Under the pieces are notes generated by a model that saw only the letters and a list, made by a program, of their open reading frames with translations, was not told where the DNA came from and did no database searches. DNA of 32,252 nt from Oscillospiraceae bacterium (GTDB lineage Bacteria > Bacillota > Clostridia > Oscillospirales > Oscillospiraceae). A program made the translations under genes and the position numbers. Numbering within the stretch: the first letter of the stretch is position 1; each line of letters begins with the position of its first letter. Below are positions 16,488 through 23,599 of the stretch, piece by piece. The DNA lies in assembly GCA_902760845.1 (NCBI GenBank), contig CACWHX010000015.1, forward strand, positions 1-32,252, read 5' to 3'.

Positions 16488-17765
16488 TCAGTTGTCTTCC
16501 GGCTTGTATTTCAGCACGAAAATGCCGTAGTTCTTGTCGGTAACATAGATGAACCCGCGGTTGTCGATCACCAGATCTTCGCTTTGCGTCGCCAGCTCAC
16601 GAGGCAGCGGGCCGCGGCGGACGGTGGGGTCCTCCGGGATAAAGTATCCGCAGATCTGCGGCACGCCCGGGTGCGTAATGTCGTAGAACCAGACGCCGGC
16701 GCTCTCATACGTAACGGGAACGATGTTGCCGAACTCCGCGTGGCTCTTGTTAAACATGGGGAGATGTACGTTGTGGGGGCCGAATTTGCCGCCCTTCTCA
16801 TAGAAGTCCGCAATCCCCAGCTCTTTCGGCGGGATCGGCAGCGGGAAGACCGCGATGGGCTTGGGATTGTCTTTGCTGATGTCCAGCACCGTGACGAGAT
16901 TCAGCGGGTCCCGGTCGTCCTCCCAAATGCTCTCCATGGTCGTAATCGCAATGTTGCGCTCCGGCAGCGGCATGACCGTGTGCAGCCCAATGATGCTGCC
17001 GAAGTCCCCGATATTCATATGGCCGATCTTTCTGGGATGCCTGATGTCCGTTACATCCAGAACGATAACGCCGGCACGCCCGTAAGGCAGGTACAGCTTC
17101 TCGGGATTCTGGGGATCGGGGCCGACCGGATAGGCGGGGCCATGGAAATAGGCCGTAAACGGCGACGCGGGATACTGCTCCGCCTCGTTGCCGTCCAGCC
17201 ACTGCCCGGGATACCACCAGCGGCTGACTTCCTGCGGATTCCTGGGATCCGACACATCCAGGATCACCAGAATGTTGCCCTTGTAGCCCTTCATGTTGGC
17301 CGCCAGGTACGCATACTTCCCGCCATAATAGGCGTTTCTGTGGGTGCCGCCGCCGCCGGTGTGGAAATGGCTCAGATACTTGGGGTGCACCGGATCGGAA
17401 ATATCATAGAGCAGAACGCCTTCTTCATTCGGCTTATCCAGATCGAACCCCCACAGATGCGCCCGATGCTTTTGGCCGGCGCCGGCCTCCTCCAGCGCCA
17501 GGAGCATCAGATCATCCGCCTGCGTGACCTGCAGCGAGAAGGTGTTGTCCGGGCCCTCGAGGAAGCCCACATTCTGGGGATGGTAGGGATCCGTAATGTC
17601 CAGAATGTCCCAGCCACGGGCGAAAATGTGCCCAACATACATATACATTTTCCCCTCGTGCTCTTTGATGGACATCTTGAACCCGGACCCGCGTCCTCCA
17701 AGGTCGTTGTAGGCAACGACCTCCACATTCTTTGTAAGACTCTTGGGAATGGTTGTAATTTCCAT
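16488..17765 (-). CDS. LVIVD-repeat beta-propeller protein, possible metal site
   Basis: This 425-residue protein is built of about seven propeller blades. LVIVD-type repeats (strand-[DIT/S]-DP-xP) are seen at about residues 51-70, 116-133, 165-183, 232-249 and 357-374. There is no signal peptide or membrane span, so it is probably cytoplasmic. Histidines recur at the start of four successive blades: H142 (GTHRN), H208 (FHGPAY), H262 (GLHTVM) and H331 (GPHNVH). By analogy with metal-dependent propellers, these could line the central channel and hold a metal. It is the first gene of the GRE operon and starts with a GGAGAAAA ribosome site. LVIVD proteins have no settled function; this could be an enzyme, a scaffold or a metal store. 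Confidence 0.82.
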   Translation of the reverse strand: MEITTIPKSLTKNVEVVAYNDLGGRGSGFKMSIKEHEGKMYMYVGHIFARGWDILDITDPYHPQNVGFLEGPDNTFSLQVTQADDLMLLALEEAGAGQKHRAHLWGFDLDKPNEEGVLLYDISDPVHPKYLSHFHTGGGGTHRNAYYGGKYAYLAANMKGYKGNILVILDVSDPRNPQEVSRWWYPGQWLDGNEAEQYPASPFTAYFHGPAYPVGPDPQNPEKLYLPYGRAGVIVLDVTDIRHPRKIGHMNIGDFGSIIGLHTVMPLPERNIAITTMESIWEDDRDPLNLVTVLDISKDNPKPIAVFPLPIPPKELGIADFYEKGGKFGPHNVHLPMFNKSHAEFGNIVPVTYESAGVWFYDITHPGVPQICGYFIPEDPTVRRGPLPRELATQSEDLVIDNRGFIYVTDKNYGIFVLKYKPEDN

Positions 17766-17869
17766 TGTTTTCTCCTTTCCAAACGTTCCTGTGTTTTTTT
17801 GAGTGGATGTTTGTCTCTCTGGCCAACCGAGCGCAAACAGAGGATAAAGGGAGTATTCCGTGTGTTTTC

Positions 17870-17899
17870 ATTATAATTTCCGCGGTCGCCGCTTGTGAA
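17870..17899 (-). promoter_or_regulatory. Candidate promoter of the LVIVD-GRE operon
   Basis: On the minus strand, TTCACA (17894-17899) and a perfect TATAAT (17870-17875) are 18 bases apart. This places the transcript start near 17863, about 100 bases before the LVIVD start codon. The -10 is strong and the -35 has one mismatch. Confidence 0.6.
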
Positions 17900-17942
17900 A
17901 TAGATGAAAAGCATGAAATGATTTGCGGCGGCGCACCGTTTG

Positions 17943-17954
17943 TGACATTTGTCA
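17943..17954. promoter_or_regulatory. Dyad TGACA-tt-TGTCA, candidate operator
   Basis: A perfect 5-bp inverted repeat with a 2-base centre lies in the divergent intergenic region. It is about 85 bases upstream of the inferred minus-strand start, a distance usual for activator binding. Confidence 0.4.
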
Positions 17955-17985
17955 ATGGGAGGGGGTAAATAAACAGAAAAATAAG

Positions 17986-18000
17986 TTATTCTGTCGATAA
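17986..18000. promoter_or_regulatory. LysR-box-like dyad (T-N11-A)
   Basis: TTAT-N7-ATAA contains the T-N11-A core typical of LysR-type regulator sites. It lies between the two divergent promoters, about 80 bases upstream of the inferred + strand start. The LysR gene at 21372-22259 closes the same cluster and is the natural candidate to bind it. The rest of the 355-base gap (17766-18120) is strongly AT-rich (20 of 60 bases G/C in 17941-18000) and holds no gene. Confidence 0.5.
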
Positions 18001-18039
18001 TCCATTTGTATTGGTTATGTGCTTATAGAGAATGCCGAT

Positions 18040-18069
18040 TTTACAGAGCCGGCAAATTCAATATAGAAT
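18040..18069 (+). promoter_or_regulatory. Candidate promoter of the CobW-like gene set
   Basis: TTTACA (18040-18045) and TAGAAT (18064-18069) are 18 bases apart, each with one mismatch to consensus. The implied start is near 18076, about 45 bases before the first ATG. Confidence 0.5.
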
Positions 18070-18120
18070 ATGAACTGTAAGCAAAGGAATCTCTGTTGAT
18101 TTCCAGAGAAGGGGTTGAAT

Positions 18121-18768
18121 ATGAACGTTTTTGTTTTAGGCGGGTTCCTGGGTTCCGGAAAGACAACGATCCTGCTTCAGCTTGCGGCATATCTGAACAA
18201 CATCAGCCGCGGCGGCCAGAGCGGGTCCAGTCTCCCGCGCCTTGTGATTCTGGAGAACGAAATCGGTGATGAGGGAATCGACGACAAGGTGATTCGTGCG
18301 GAGGGCTATCATGTGGAGGTCATGACCGTCGGCTGCATCTGCTGCTTGATGCTGGGCACGCTGATTATGATGGTGGAGCGGATCCAAGAGGAGCTCCATC
18401 CCGATTGGCTGATTATTGAGGCGACCGGCGTGGCCGACACGACTACGATCGTCCGGACGCTGGAATACCGTATGCCGGAGCTGGGCGGCGTTTCCGGCGT
18501 CGTCGTTGCCGACGCGGAGCGATATGATCTGCTTATGGACAACATTCCCGGCTTCATCAAGGGCCAGCTCATGCACGCCGACGCCATCATGCTCAATAAA
18601 ATCGACCTGTTGGACCCCCGCCAGAGAAAAGAAATCGAGGGCAAGCTGGACGGCCTGCGCAGCAGCGCCTCCCTGCGGTTTTCCGTAACCGCCGTCGAAC
18701 CGATCGACCATCATGTGTGGAAGGAGCTTGTGAAGCAAAATGAGCAACTCGCCAATGCAGGATTCTGA
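18121..18768 (+). CDS. CobW/COG0523-type GTPase (GTPase domain only)
   Basis: This 215-residue P-loop GTPase has Walker A GFLGSGKT (residues 8-15), the switch segment ENEIGDEGID (45-54), the metal-binding CxCC motif (C72, C74, C75 in GCICC), and the guanine-specificity motif NKID (159-162). These are the marks of COG0523/G3E GTPases, which deliver zinc, cobalt or other metals or cofactors to client enzymes. The usual C-terminal CobW_C domain is missing: the protein stops after the GTPase fold, as in compact HypB/UreG-like relatives. It is first of four + strand genes divergent from the GRE operon, suggesting a client in that operon. The ATG at 18121 follows an AGAAGGGG site; a TTG two codons upstream is less likely. 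Confidence 0.9.
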   Translation: MNVFVLGGFLGSGKTTILLQLAAYLNNISRGGQSGSSLPRLVILENEIGDEGIDDKVIRAEGYHVEVMTVGCICCLMLGTLIMMVERIQEELHPDWLIIEATGVADTTTIVRTLEYRMPELGGVSGVVVADAERYDLLMDNIPGFIKGQLMHADAIMLNKIDLLDPRQRKEIEGKLDGLRSSASLRFSVTAVEPIDHHVWKELVKQNEQLANAGF

Positions 18769-19213
18769 GAATCACGCATACCAAAGTCTCAGGGATTTCA
18801 TTCATGTGGATCCCAACCGGCATAAGGAAGCGCTGCCGTCTGCCTTTTCAAAAAAAGCGGTCGTCCACTTGAAGGAGGGCGTTGACGGCCTGGAGCTGGA
18901 GCGACAGATCACCGCCGCCGTCGTGCAGGTGCAGACATGGGTGGCAGCGCAAGGCGGCATCGTCGGCCATATCAAAACGCTGCTGGACGGGCCGGAAAGC
19001 CTGTGGGTTTCCACCACCGGAACGGCGCCTTCCATTCGCCGGACCCGGCGGCCGGAGCATCCGGGAGACATCTGTTTTTATTTTACGGCCATTGCGGTCC
19101 ATGTAGATTATGAGGCATTCTGCGCCGCCGCGGAGGAAGCGTATCAGCAGTGCCTCGCAGCCTGCTTCATCGTGCCTGCGGAGCCGGCGGGAGGTGCGCT
19201 TTCGGATGTTTGA
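18740..19213 (+). CDS. Unrecognised 157-residue protein between two P-loop genes
   Basis: I do not recognise a family. The protein appears soluble and mixed alpha/beta. Its centre has an amphipathic stretch (ELERQITAAVVQVQTWVAA) followed by GGIVGHIKTLLDGPESLWVS, then an Arg-rich loop (RRTRRP) and a beta-alpha C-terminus (DICFYFTAIAVHVDYEAFC). Three Cys and five His are scattered, with no CxxC pair. It overlaps the CobW-like gene by 29 bases and the next gene by 8, so the three are tightly coupled and probably work as one complex or step. A second ATG at 18755 is possible. The reading frame is supported by these overlaps and by the absence of a better frame. Confidence 0.75.
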   Translation: MSNSPMQDSENHAYQSLRDFIHVDPNRHKEALPSAFSKKAVVHLKEGVDGLELERQITAAVVQVQTWVAAQGGIVGHIKTLLDGPESLWVSTTGTAPSIRRTRRPEHPGDICFYFTAIAVHVDYEAFCAAAEEAYQQCLAACFIVPAEPAGGALSDV

Positions 19214-19850
19214 GAAAAAAATTGCTTTCATCGGAGAGACGGGCGCGGGAAAAACAGAGCTTTCCCTCCATGTGCTCCAAAGAGAACGCGCAAGCGGCGG
19301 TCAAGGGAATCTGGTCCATACGCTGCCTGCCGATTCCCCCGCGCTGGCGACCATGGCGGCCGTCACCGACGAGGCGGGGATCTCCCTGCTTTCCATGCTG
19401 CAGCTGCGGGAGTCGTCAGAAATTCCCGACGAAGACCCGTCGCGTGCCGTTGTATTTGACATTGAAAGCGCGCCGTCTGCGCTGGCTTCCGTTTCCGCGT
19501 ATTTGAAGACGCACCCCGCCGCGCGCGCCGACATGCGGGTATATTACGTCTTGAACGCACGGCTGTCCGAAACCGGCACGGCGGAGCAGATCCAGGCGTC
19601 TGTTTTGGGCATGCAGGAGCAGCTGGATACCGGCATTGACGGGATCATCAACAATACCAATTGCGGCAGGGCGACCGTATGGGCAGACGTTTTGGCGGGC
19701 GCGCACATGGCGGATCATGTCTCGCGCGCACTGGATATCCCTTTGTTTGGGACCAGCGGCACATTTGGAAATCTCTTTAATGCCGCGCATCAGTTCAGCC
19801 CGCGCCCCACCGGTGCGTTGATCCCCATTTCCGCATTCTGCTTATCATAA
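19206..19850 (+). CDS. P-loop NTPase of unknown role
   Basis: This is a 214-residue protein with Walker A GETGAGKT at residues 10-17, at the very N-terminus. A Walker-B-like strand (RAVVFDIES) lies near residue 80, and GIINNTNCG near residue 150 sits where SIMIBI-class NTPases (MinD/CooC/HypB-like) often recognise the base. Such ATPases often drive metal or cofactor insertion, but I cannot assign it to a named family. It starts within the last codons of the previous gene, with GGGAGGTG 9 bases upstream of the ATG. It forms a unit with the CobW-like GTPase, and MATE follows 20 bases later. Confidence 0.82.
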   Translation: MFEKKIAFIGETGAGKTELSLHVLQRERASGGQGNLVHTLPADSPALATMAAVTDEAGISLLSMLQLRESSEIPDEDPSRAVVFDIESAPSALASVSAYLKTHPAARADMRVYYVLNARLSETGTAEQIQASVLGMQEQLDTGIDGIINNTNCGRATVWADVLAGAHMADHVSRALDIPLFGTSGTFGNLFNAAHQFSPRPTGALIPISAFCLS

Positions 19851-19870
19851 GACAAGACGGAGGTTCCTCC

Positions 19871-21286
19871 ATGGCACAAACCGTTCCGGAAAACAACAAA
19901 ATGGCGTATGCCCCGCTTCCGTCCCTGTTGGCGAGAATGGCTCTGCCTACAGCCTTTTCCATGCTGGTCGCCTCGCTCTACAACATCGTCGATGCCGTGT
20001 TCATCGCCCGATTCTCCAGCGCTGCATGGACGGCGCTGTCTCTCTCGTTTCCCGTACAGCTCGTCGTGAGCGCCGTTGCCGCCGGCATCGGCGTCGGCAC
20101 GGGCTCCGTCGTGTCAAATCATCTGGGCGCACATAGGTCGGAGCGCGCAAACCGCGCGGCCGGCTGCGGTGTGATACTGGCGCTGCTTTCAGGCGTGCTC
20201 CTTACCGCGTTGATCCTTCTCCTGCTGCCCTTCTTTTTTCACCTGTTCACGCCGGACGCGGACGTGTCTCAAAACGGCGTCACCTATCTGACCATCTGCA
20301 TATTGTTTGCAGCGGCGCAAATCACGGAAAGCGTGCTGGCAAAAATCCTGCAGGCCACAGGGGAAATGGTTTGGCCCATGGTGTCCGGTCTGGCGGGCTC
20401 GCTGTGCAATATCATTCTGGACCCGCTATTGATTTTCGGTCTGGCGGGTTTGCCGACATTGGGCATCGCCGGAGCCGCATTGGCAACCGGGATCAGCCAG
20501 CTGCTGGCGCTGGCCATTTCCATCTATGCGATGACGCGCTGCCGTCATGTTCGTTTGGATCGGCATACGCTTCGCCATAACGGGGAGGATCGCCGGTCTA
20601 TTTTGAAAATCGCCGGTCCCGTCGTCGTGCAGCAGTCCATAGGTTTTGTCATGACGGCGGGCATGAACTCGATCCTGATTGCCTTCGGCAATGCCGCCGT
20701 GAATACATATAACGCCTTCTTTAAGCTGCAGAACCTCCTGATAAAGCCCGTTTTCGGTCTCAACTACAGCGTGATGCCGGTGGTCGGCTACAGCTATGGG
20801 GCAGGGAACAAGCAGAGGCTGACGCAGGCGGTCAAGGTGGGGACCATCATGGGCGTGTGCGTTCTGCTGCTCGGTATGCTCCCATTTCTTCTGGCGCCGA
20901 AATGGCTGCTCTCGTTTTTCCACCCGGACAGCCAGCTTTATGAGATTGCCGTCCCCGCCTTTCGCGTGCTGTGCCTGTATTTCCCATTCAGCGCGGTGAC
21001 CATCGTCGTGTCCGCCGTTTTCCCCGCGCTGGGAAACAGCACCTACAGCATGTGGGTCTCCCTGGTCCGGCAAATATTCGCCCTGCTTCCCGCCGCCTGG
21101 CTCCTCTCTCGCATCCACATCCATGATTTGTGGTGGAGTTATCTGATTGCGGAGATCATCGCCGCCGGAATGTGCGTCCTCTTTTATTGGCGGCTTTATC
21201 GCAGAAAAATCGCCGTCCTTCCCGACAATTGCCCCGGAGAGGCCGAACCAGCCGGCTCTGGATGCCGCGAATCCTGCGGCGCCTGA
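19871..21286 (+). CDS. MATE family efflux transporter
   Basis: This 471-residue membrane protein with about 12 spans belongs to the multidrug and toxic compound extrusion family. The first span, LARMALPTAFSMLVASLYNI, followed by VDAVFIARF, is typical, as are the repeated halves and GLNYSVMPVVGYSYGAGN in the second half. MATE proteins export organic cations, drugs or metabolites using Na+ or H+ gradients. As last gene of the CobW-like operon, opposite an anion importer, it may remove a pathway product or toxic intermediate; this is inference. The ATG follows a GGAGG site. The stop is 17 bases before a shared terminator. Confidence 0.93.
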   Translation: MAQTVPENNKMAYAPLPSLLARMALPTAFSMLVASLYNIVDAVFIARFSSAAWTALSLSFPVQLVVSAVAAGIGVGTGSVVSNHLGAHRSERANRAAGCGVILALLSGVLLTALILLLLPFFFHLFTPDADVSQNGVTYLTICILFAAAQITESVLAKILQATGEMVWPMVSGLAGSLCNIILDPLLIFGLAGLPTLGIAGAALATGISQLLALAISIYAMTRCRHVRLDRHTLRHNGEDRRSILKIAGPVVVQQSIGFVMTAGMNSILIAFGNAAVNTYNAFFKLQNLLIKPVFGLNYSVMPVVGYSYGAGNKQRLTQAVKVGTIMGVCVLLLGMLPFLLAPKWLLSFFHPDSQLYEIAVPAFRVLCLYFPFSAVTIVVSAVFPALGNSTYSMWVSLVRQIFALLPAAWLLSRIHIHDLWWSYLIAEIIAAGMCVLFYWRLYRRKIAVLPDNCPGEAEPAGSGCRESCGA

Positions 21287-21302
21287 CGCGGAGAGACAGA
21301 AC

Positions 21303-21343
21303 AAAAAAACTGACACCGTAGAGATTGCGGTGTCAGTTTTTTT
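21303..21343. terminator. Bidirectional terminator between MATE and LysR genes
   Basis: A perfect 9-bp stem (21310-21318 with 21328-21336) is flanked by seven A on one side and seven T on the other. It can end transcription of both convergent genes. Confidence 0.93.
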
Positions 21344-21371
21344 GAGGGAAGCGCTCGCGCGACAGGTCTTG

Positions 21372-22259
21372 CTACACCTGTTCGTCCGTCTTCGGATAGC
21401 TGGAGAAAAACTCCTTGCAGTATTGCAGGAATATTTCGCACGCCGGAGAAAGGGGGATATTGTTCCGCCACACCAGATAGATATCGTGGACGCATCTGGG
21501 TGTGCTGACGGGGATGGAAACAACGTCTGTAAACTCGCGGAAGCACGCGGGCAGAAGCGAGATGCCCATGCCGCCGGAAATCAGCGCCGCGATCATGGAC
21601 AGGCCGCTGGCTTCGCACACCACGTTCGGGTCGTTGCCGATCTTTTCAAATTGTCTCCGAACCACGCGGCAGAACGCGGACTCCTGCGGTAAAATGAACG
21701 GCTCATTTATGACCTCATGCAACGTCACATAGGATCGGTTGGCAAGCGGGTGGTTTTTTGGCACAGTGACAAACAGCTTCTGCGTCAACAGCTTGATGCA
21801 GGAACAGACCGGGCTGTTGACCGTCGCGCAGGTAAAGCAAAAATCCACCTCCGAGCTTCGCAGCTTTTGAATGACAGAGGTTTCATCAATCACCTGCATG
21901 CGGTACGTGTAGTCGGGATATTGCCTCACAAAATCCAGCATCACAGTCGAGTAGGTGACAAATGTCGTGTTTGCCAGGCTGATGTGCTTTCCGCGCTTGT
22001 TGGCCAGTATCTGGGCCTCAATCTTCGCCGTCTGCAGGCTCTGCAGCACCTCATGGATGGATTCGTAATATCGCTGACCGGCCGGACTCAAAACAATGCG
22101 TTTCCCTACGCGGTCAAACAGAGAAAAACCCAGCTCGCTTTCCAGCTTCGATATGCTTGCGCTCAATGCCGGCTGTGAAATATACAACTGATTTGCCGTC
22201 TGTGTGATGTTCCCATTTTCAGCCACAGCCACAAAGTTCTCCAACTGCTTCAAATCCAT
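21372..22259 (-). CDS. LysR family transcriptional regulator
   Basis: This is a normal-length LTTR of 295 residues. The N-terminal winged helix-turn-helix (residues 1-60) reads MDLKQLENFVAVAENGNITQ, then TANQLYISQPALSASISKLE. A linker helix and a two-lobed effector-binding domain (about 90-295) follow. LTTRs usually activate neighbouring operons when they bind a pathway metabolite. It is convergent with the MATE gene and shares its lower GC content, so I infer it regulates the LVIVD-GRE and CobW-like operons from the 17766-18120 region. The ribosome site is weak (GAAAGGA, far upstream), consistent with a low-level regulator. Confidence 0.95.
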   Translation of the reverse strand: MDLKQLENFVAVAENGNITQTANQLYISQPALSASISKLESELGFSLFDRVGKRIVLSPAGQRYYESIHEVLQSLQTAKIEAQILANKRGKHISLANTTFVTYSTVMLDFVRQYPDYTYRMQVIDETSVIQKLRSSEVDFCFTCATVNSPVCSCIKLLTQKLFVTVPKNHPLANRSYVTLHEVINEPFILPQESAFCRVVRRQFEKIGNDPNVVCEASGLSMIAALISGGMGISLLPACFREFTDVVSIPVSTPRCVHDIYLVWRNNIPLSPACEIFLQYCKEFFSSYPKTDEQV

Positions 22260-22413
22260 AGCACACCCGTCCTTTCCATAGAGCCATCCTTACAGCGCAC
22301 AAAAAACGCAGTTTCAACGCCGCGGTGATAAGATAAGCAACCCAGCGCCCTCGGTCCCAGGCCGCGTCCCACGCGCCCCGCGGCCGACCGCCAGGCCCTC
22401 GCAATCGCAGCCG

Positions 22414-23586
22414 CTAGATCCGCGCCACGCCTGTTTTCCTCGCGGCCTCGGCAACGGCGGCGGCAACCGCCGGACCGACGCGCGGATCGAACGCCTTGGG
22501 AATGATACACCCGGCGCACAGCTCCTCCTCCGAAACGAGGCCCGCCAGCGCGGCGGCCGCCGCCAGCTTCATCTCCTCGTTGATGTCCCGCGCGCGCACG
22601 TCGAACGCGCCGCGAAAGATGCCGGGAAACGCCAGCACGTTGTTGATCTGATTCGGGTAATCGCTGCGCCCGGTCGAGACCACCGCCGCGCCGCCGGCCT
22701 TCGCCTCGTCCGGAAAAATCTCCGGCGTCGGATTCGCGCAGGCAAAGACGATCGCATCCCGATTCATGGTCTGCACCATCTCCTTCGTGAGCAGGCCGGG
22801 CCGCGACACGCCGATGAACACGTCCGCGCCGGGGAGCACCTCGGCCAGCGTGCCGGCGCGCCGCGCGGGATTCGTGACCGCCGCCATCTCCTCCTTGATC
22901 CAGTTGAGCCCCCCGCGTCCGGCGTAGATCGCGCCCTGCCGGTCGCAGAGCGTCACGTCATGAAAGCCCGCCGAGAGCAGCAGCCTCGTGATGGAAATCG
23001 CCGCCGCGCCCGCGCCGGAGACGACGACGCGCGCCTCCTCCCTTCGCTTGCCGACGACCTTGAGGGCGTTCGTCAGCCCCGCGAGGGTGATGACCGCCGT
23101 GCCGTGCTGATCGTCGTGGAACACGGGGATATCGCAGCATTCTCTGAGCCTGCGCTCGATCTCAAAGCAGCGCGGCGCGGCGATGTCCTCCAGATTGATG
23201 CCGCCGAAGCTGCCGGAGAGCAGATACACCGTGCGGACAAACTCGTCCACATCCTGCGTCTTGATGCAAAGCGGGAAGGCGTCCACGCCGCCGAACGCTT
23301 TGAACAGCACGCATTTGCCCTCCATGACGGGCATGCCCGCCTCCGGGCCGATGTCGCCGAGGCCGAGCACGGCGGAGCCGTCCGTGATGACGGCGCAGAG
23401 ATTGTGCCGCCGCGTGAGTGTGTAGCTCTTGGCCGGGTCCTTTTGAATCTCCAGACACGGCGCCGCGACGCCCGGCGTATACGCCAGCGACAGATCGTCC
23501 TTCGTCGCGACCGGCACCGTCGCCACGACCTCGATCTTCCCCTGCCACGCGCCGTGCAGGCGCAGGGATTCCTTTGCGTAGTCCAT
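22414..23586 (-). CDS. Malic enzyme (NAD(P)-dependent, decarboxylating)
   Basis: This enzyme converts malate to pyruvate and CO2 while reducing NAD(P). The 390-residue length fits the short bacterial form without a phosphotransacetylase domain. Visible motifs include LAYTPGVA, the TDGSAVLGLGDIGPEAGMPV segment and GKCVLFKAFGGVDAFPL. FHDDQHGTAVITLAGLTNAL holds metal-binding acidic residues, and the nucleotide site SGAGAAA follows. The ATG at 23586 has AAAGGAG 8 bases upstream; an in-frame extension would reach into the fumarase gene. It follows fumC by 13 bases, so the pair turns fumarate into pyruvate. Cofactor preference cannot be decided by eye. Positions 22260-22413 hold no clear gene or terminator. 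Confidence 0.95.
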   Translation of the reverse strand: MDYAKESLRLHGAWQGKIEVVATVPVATKDDLSLAYTPGVAAPCLEIQKDPAKSYTLTRRHNLCAVITDGSAVLGLGDIGPEAGMPVMEGKCVLFKAFGGVDAFPLCIKTQDVDEFVRTVYLLSGSFGGINLEDIAAPRCFEIERRLRECCDIPVFHDDQHGTAVITLAGLTNALKVVGKRREEARVVVSGAGAAAISITRLLLSAGFHDVTLCDRQGAIYAGRGGLNWIKEEMAAVTNPARRAGTLAEVLPGADVFIGVSRPGLLTKEMVQTMNRDAIVFACANPTPEIFPDEAKAGGAAVVSTGRSDYPNQINNVLAFPGIFRGAFDVRARDINEEMKLAAAAALAGLVSEEELCAGCIIPKAFDPRVGPAVAAAVAEAARKTGVARI

Positions 23587-23599
23587 GTGATTTTCTCCT

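Noticed and set aside
14549..16543. 664-codon open frame on the plus strand opposite the GRE homologue
   Set aside because: It lies wholly antisense to a clear family member, has no family-like motifs and has no ribosome site.
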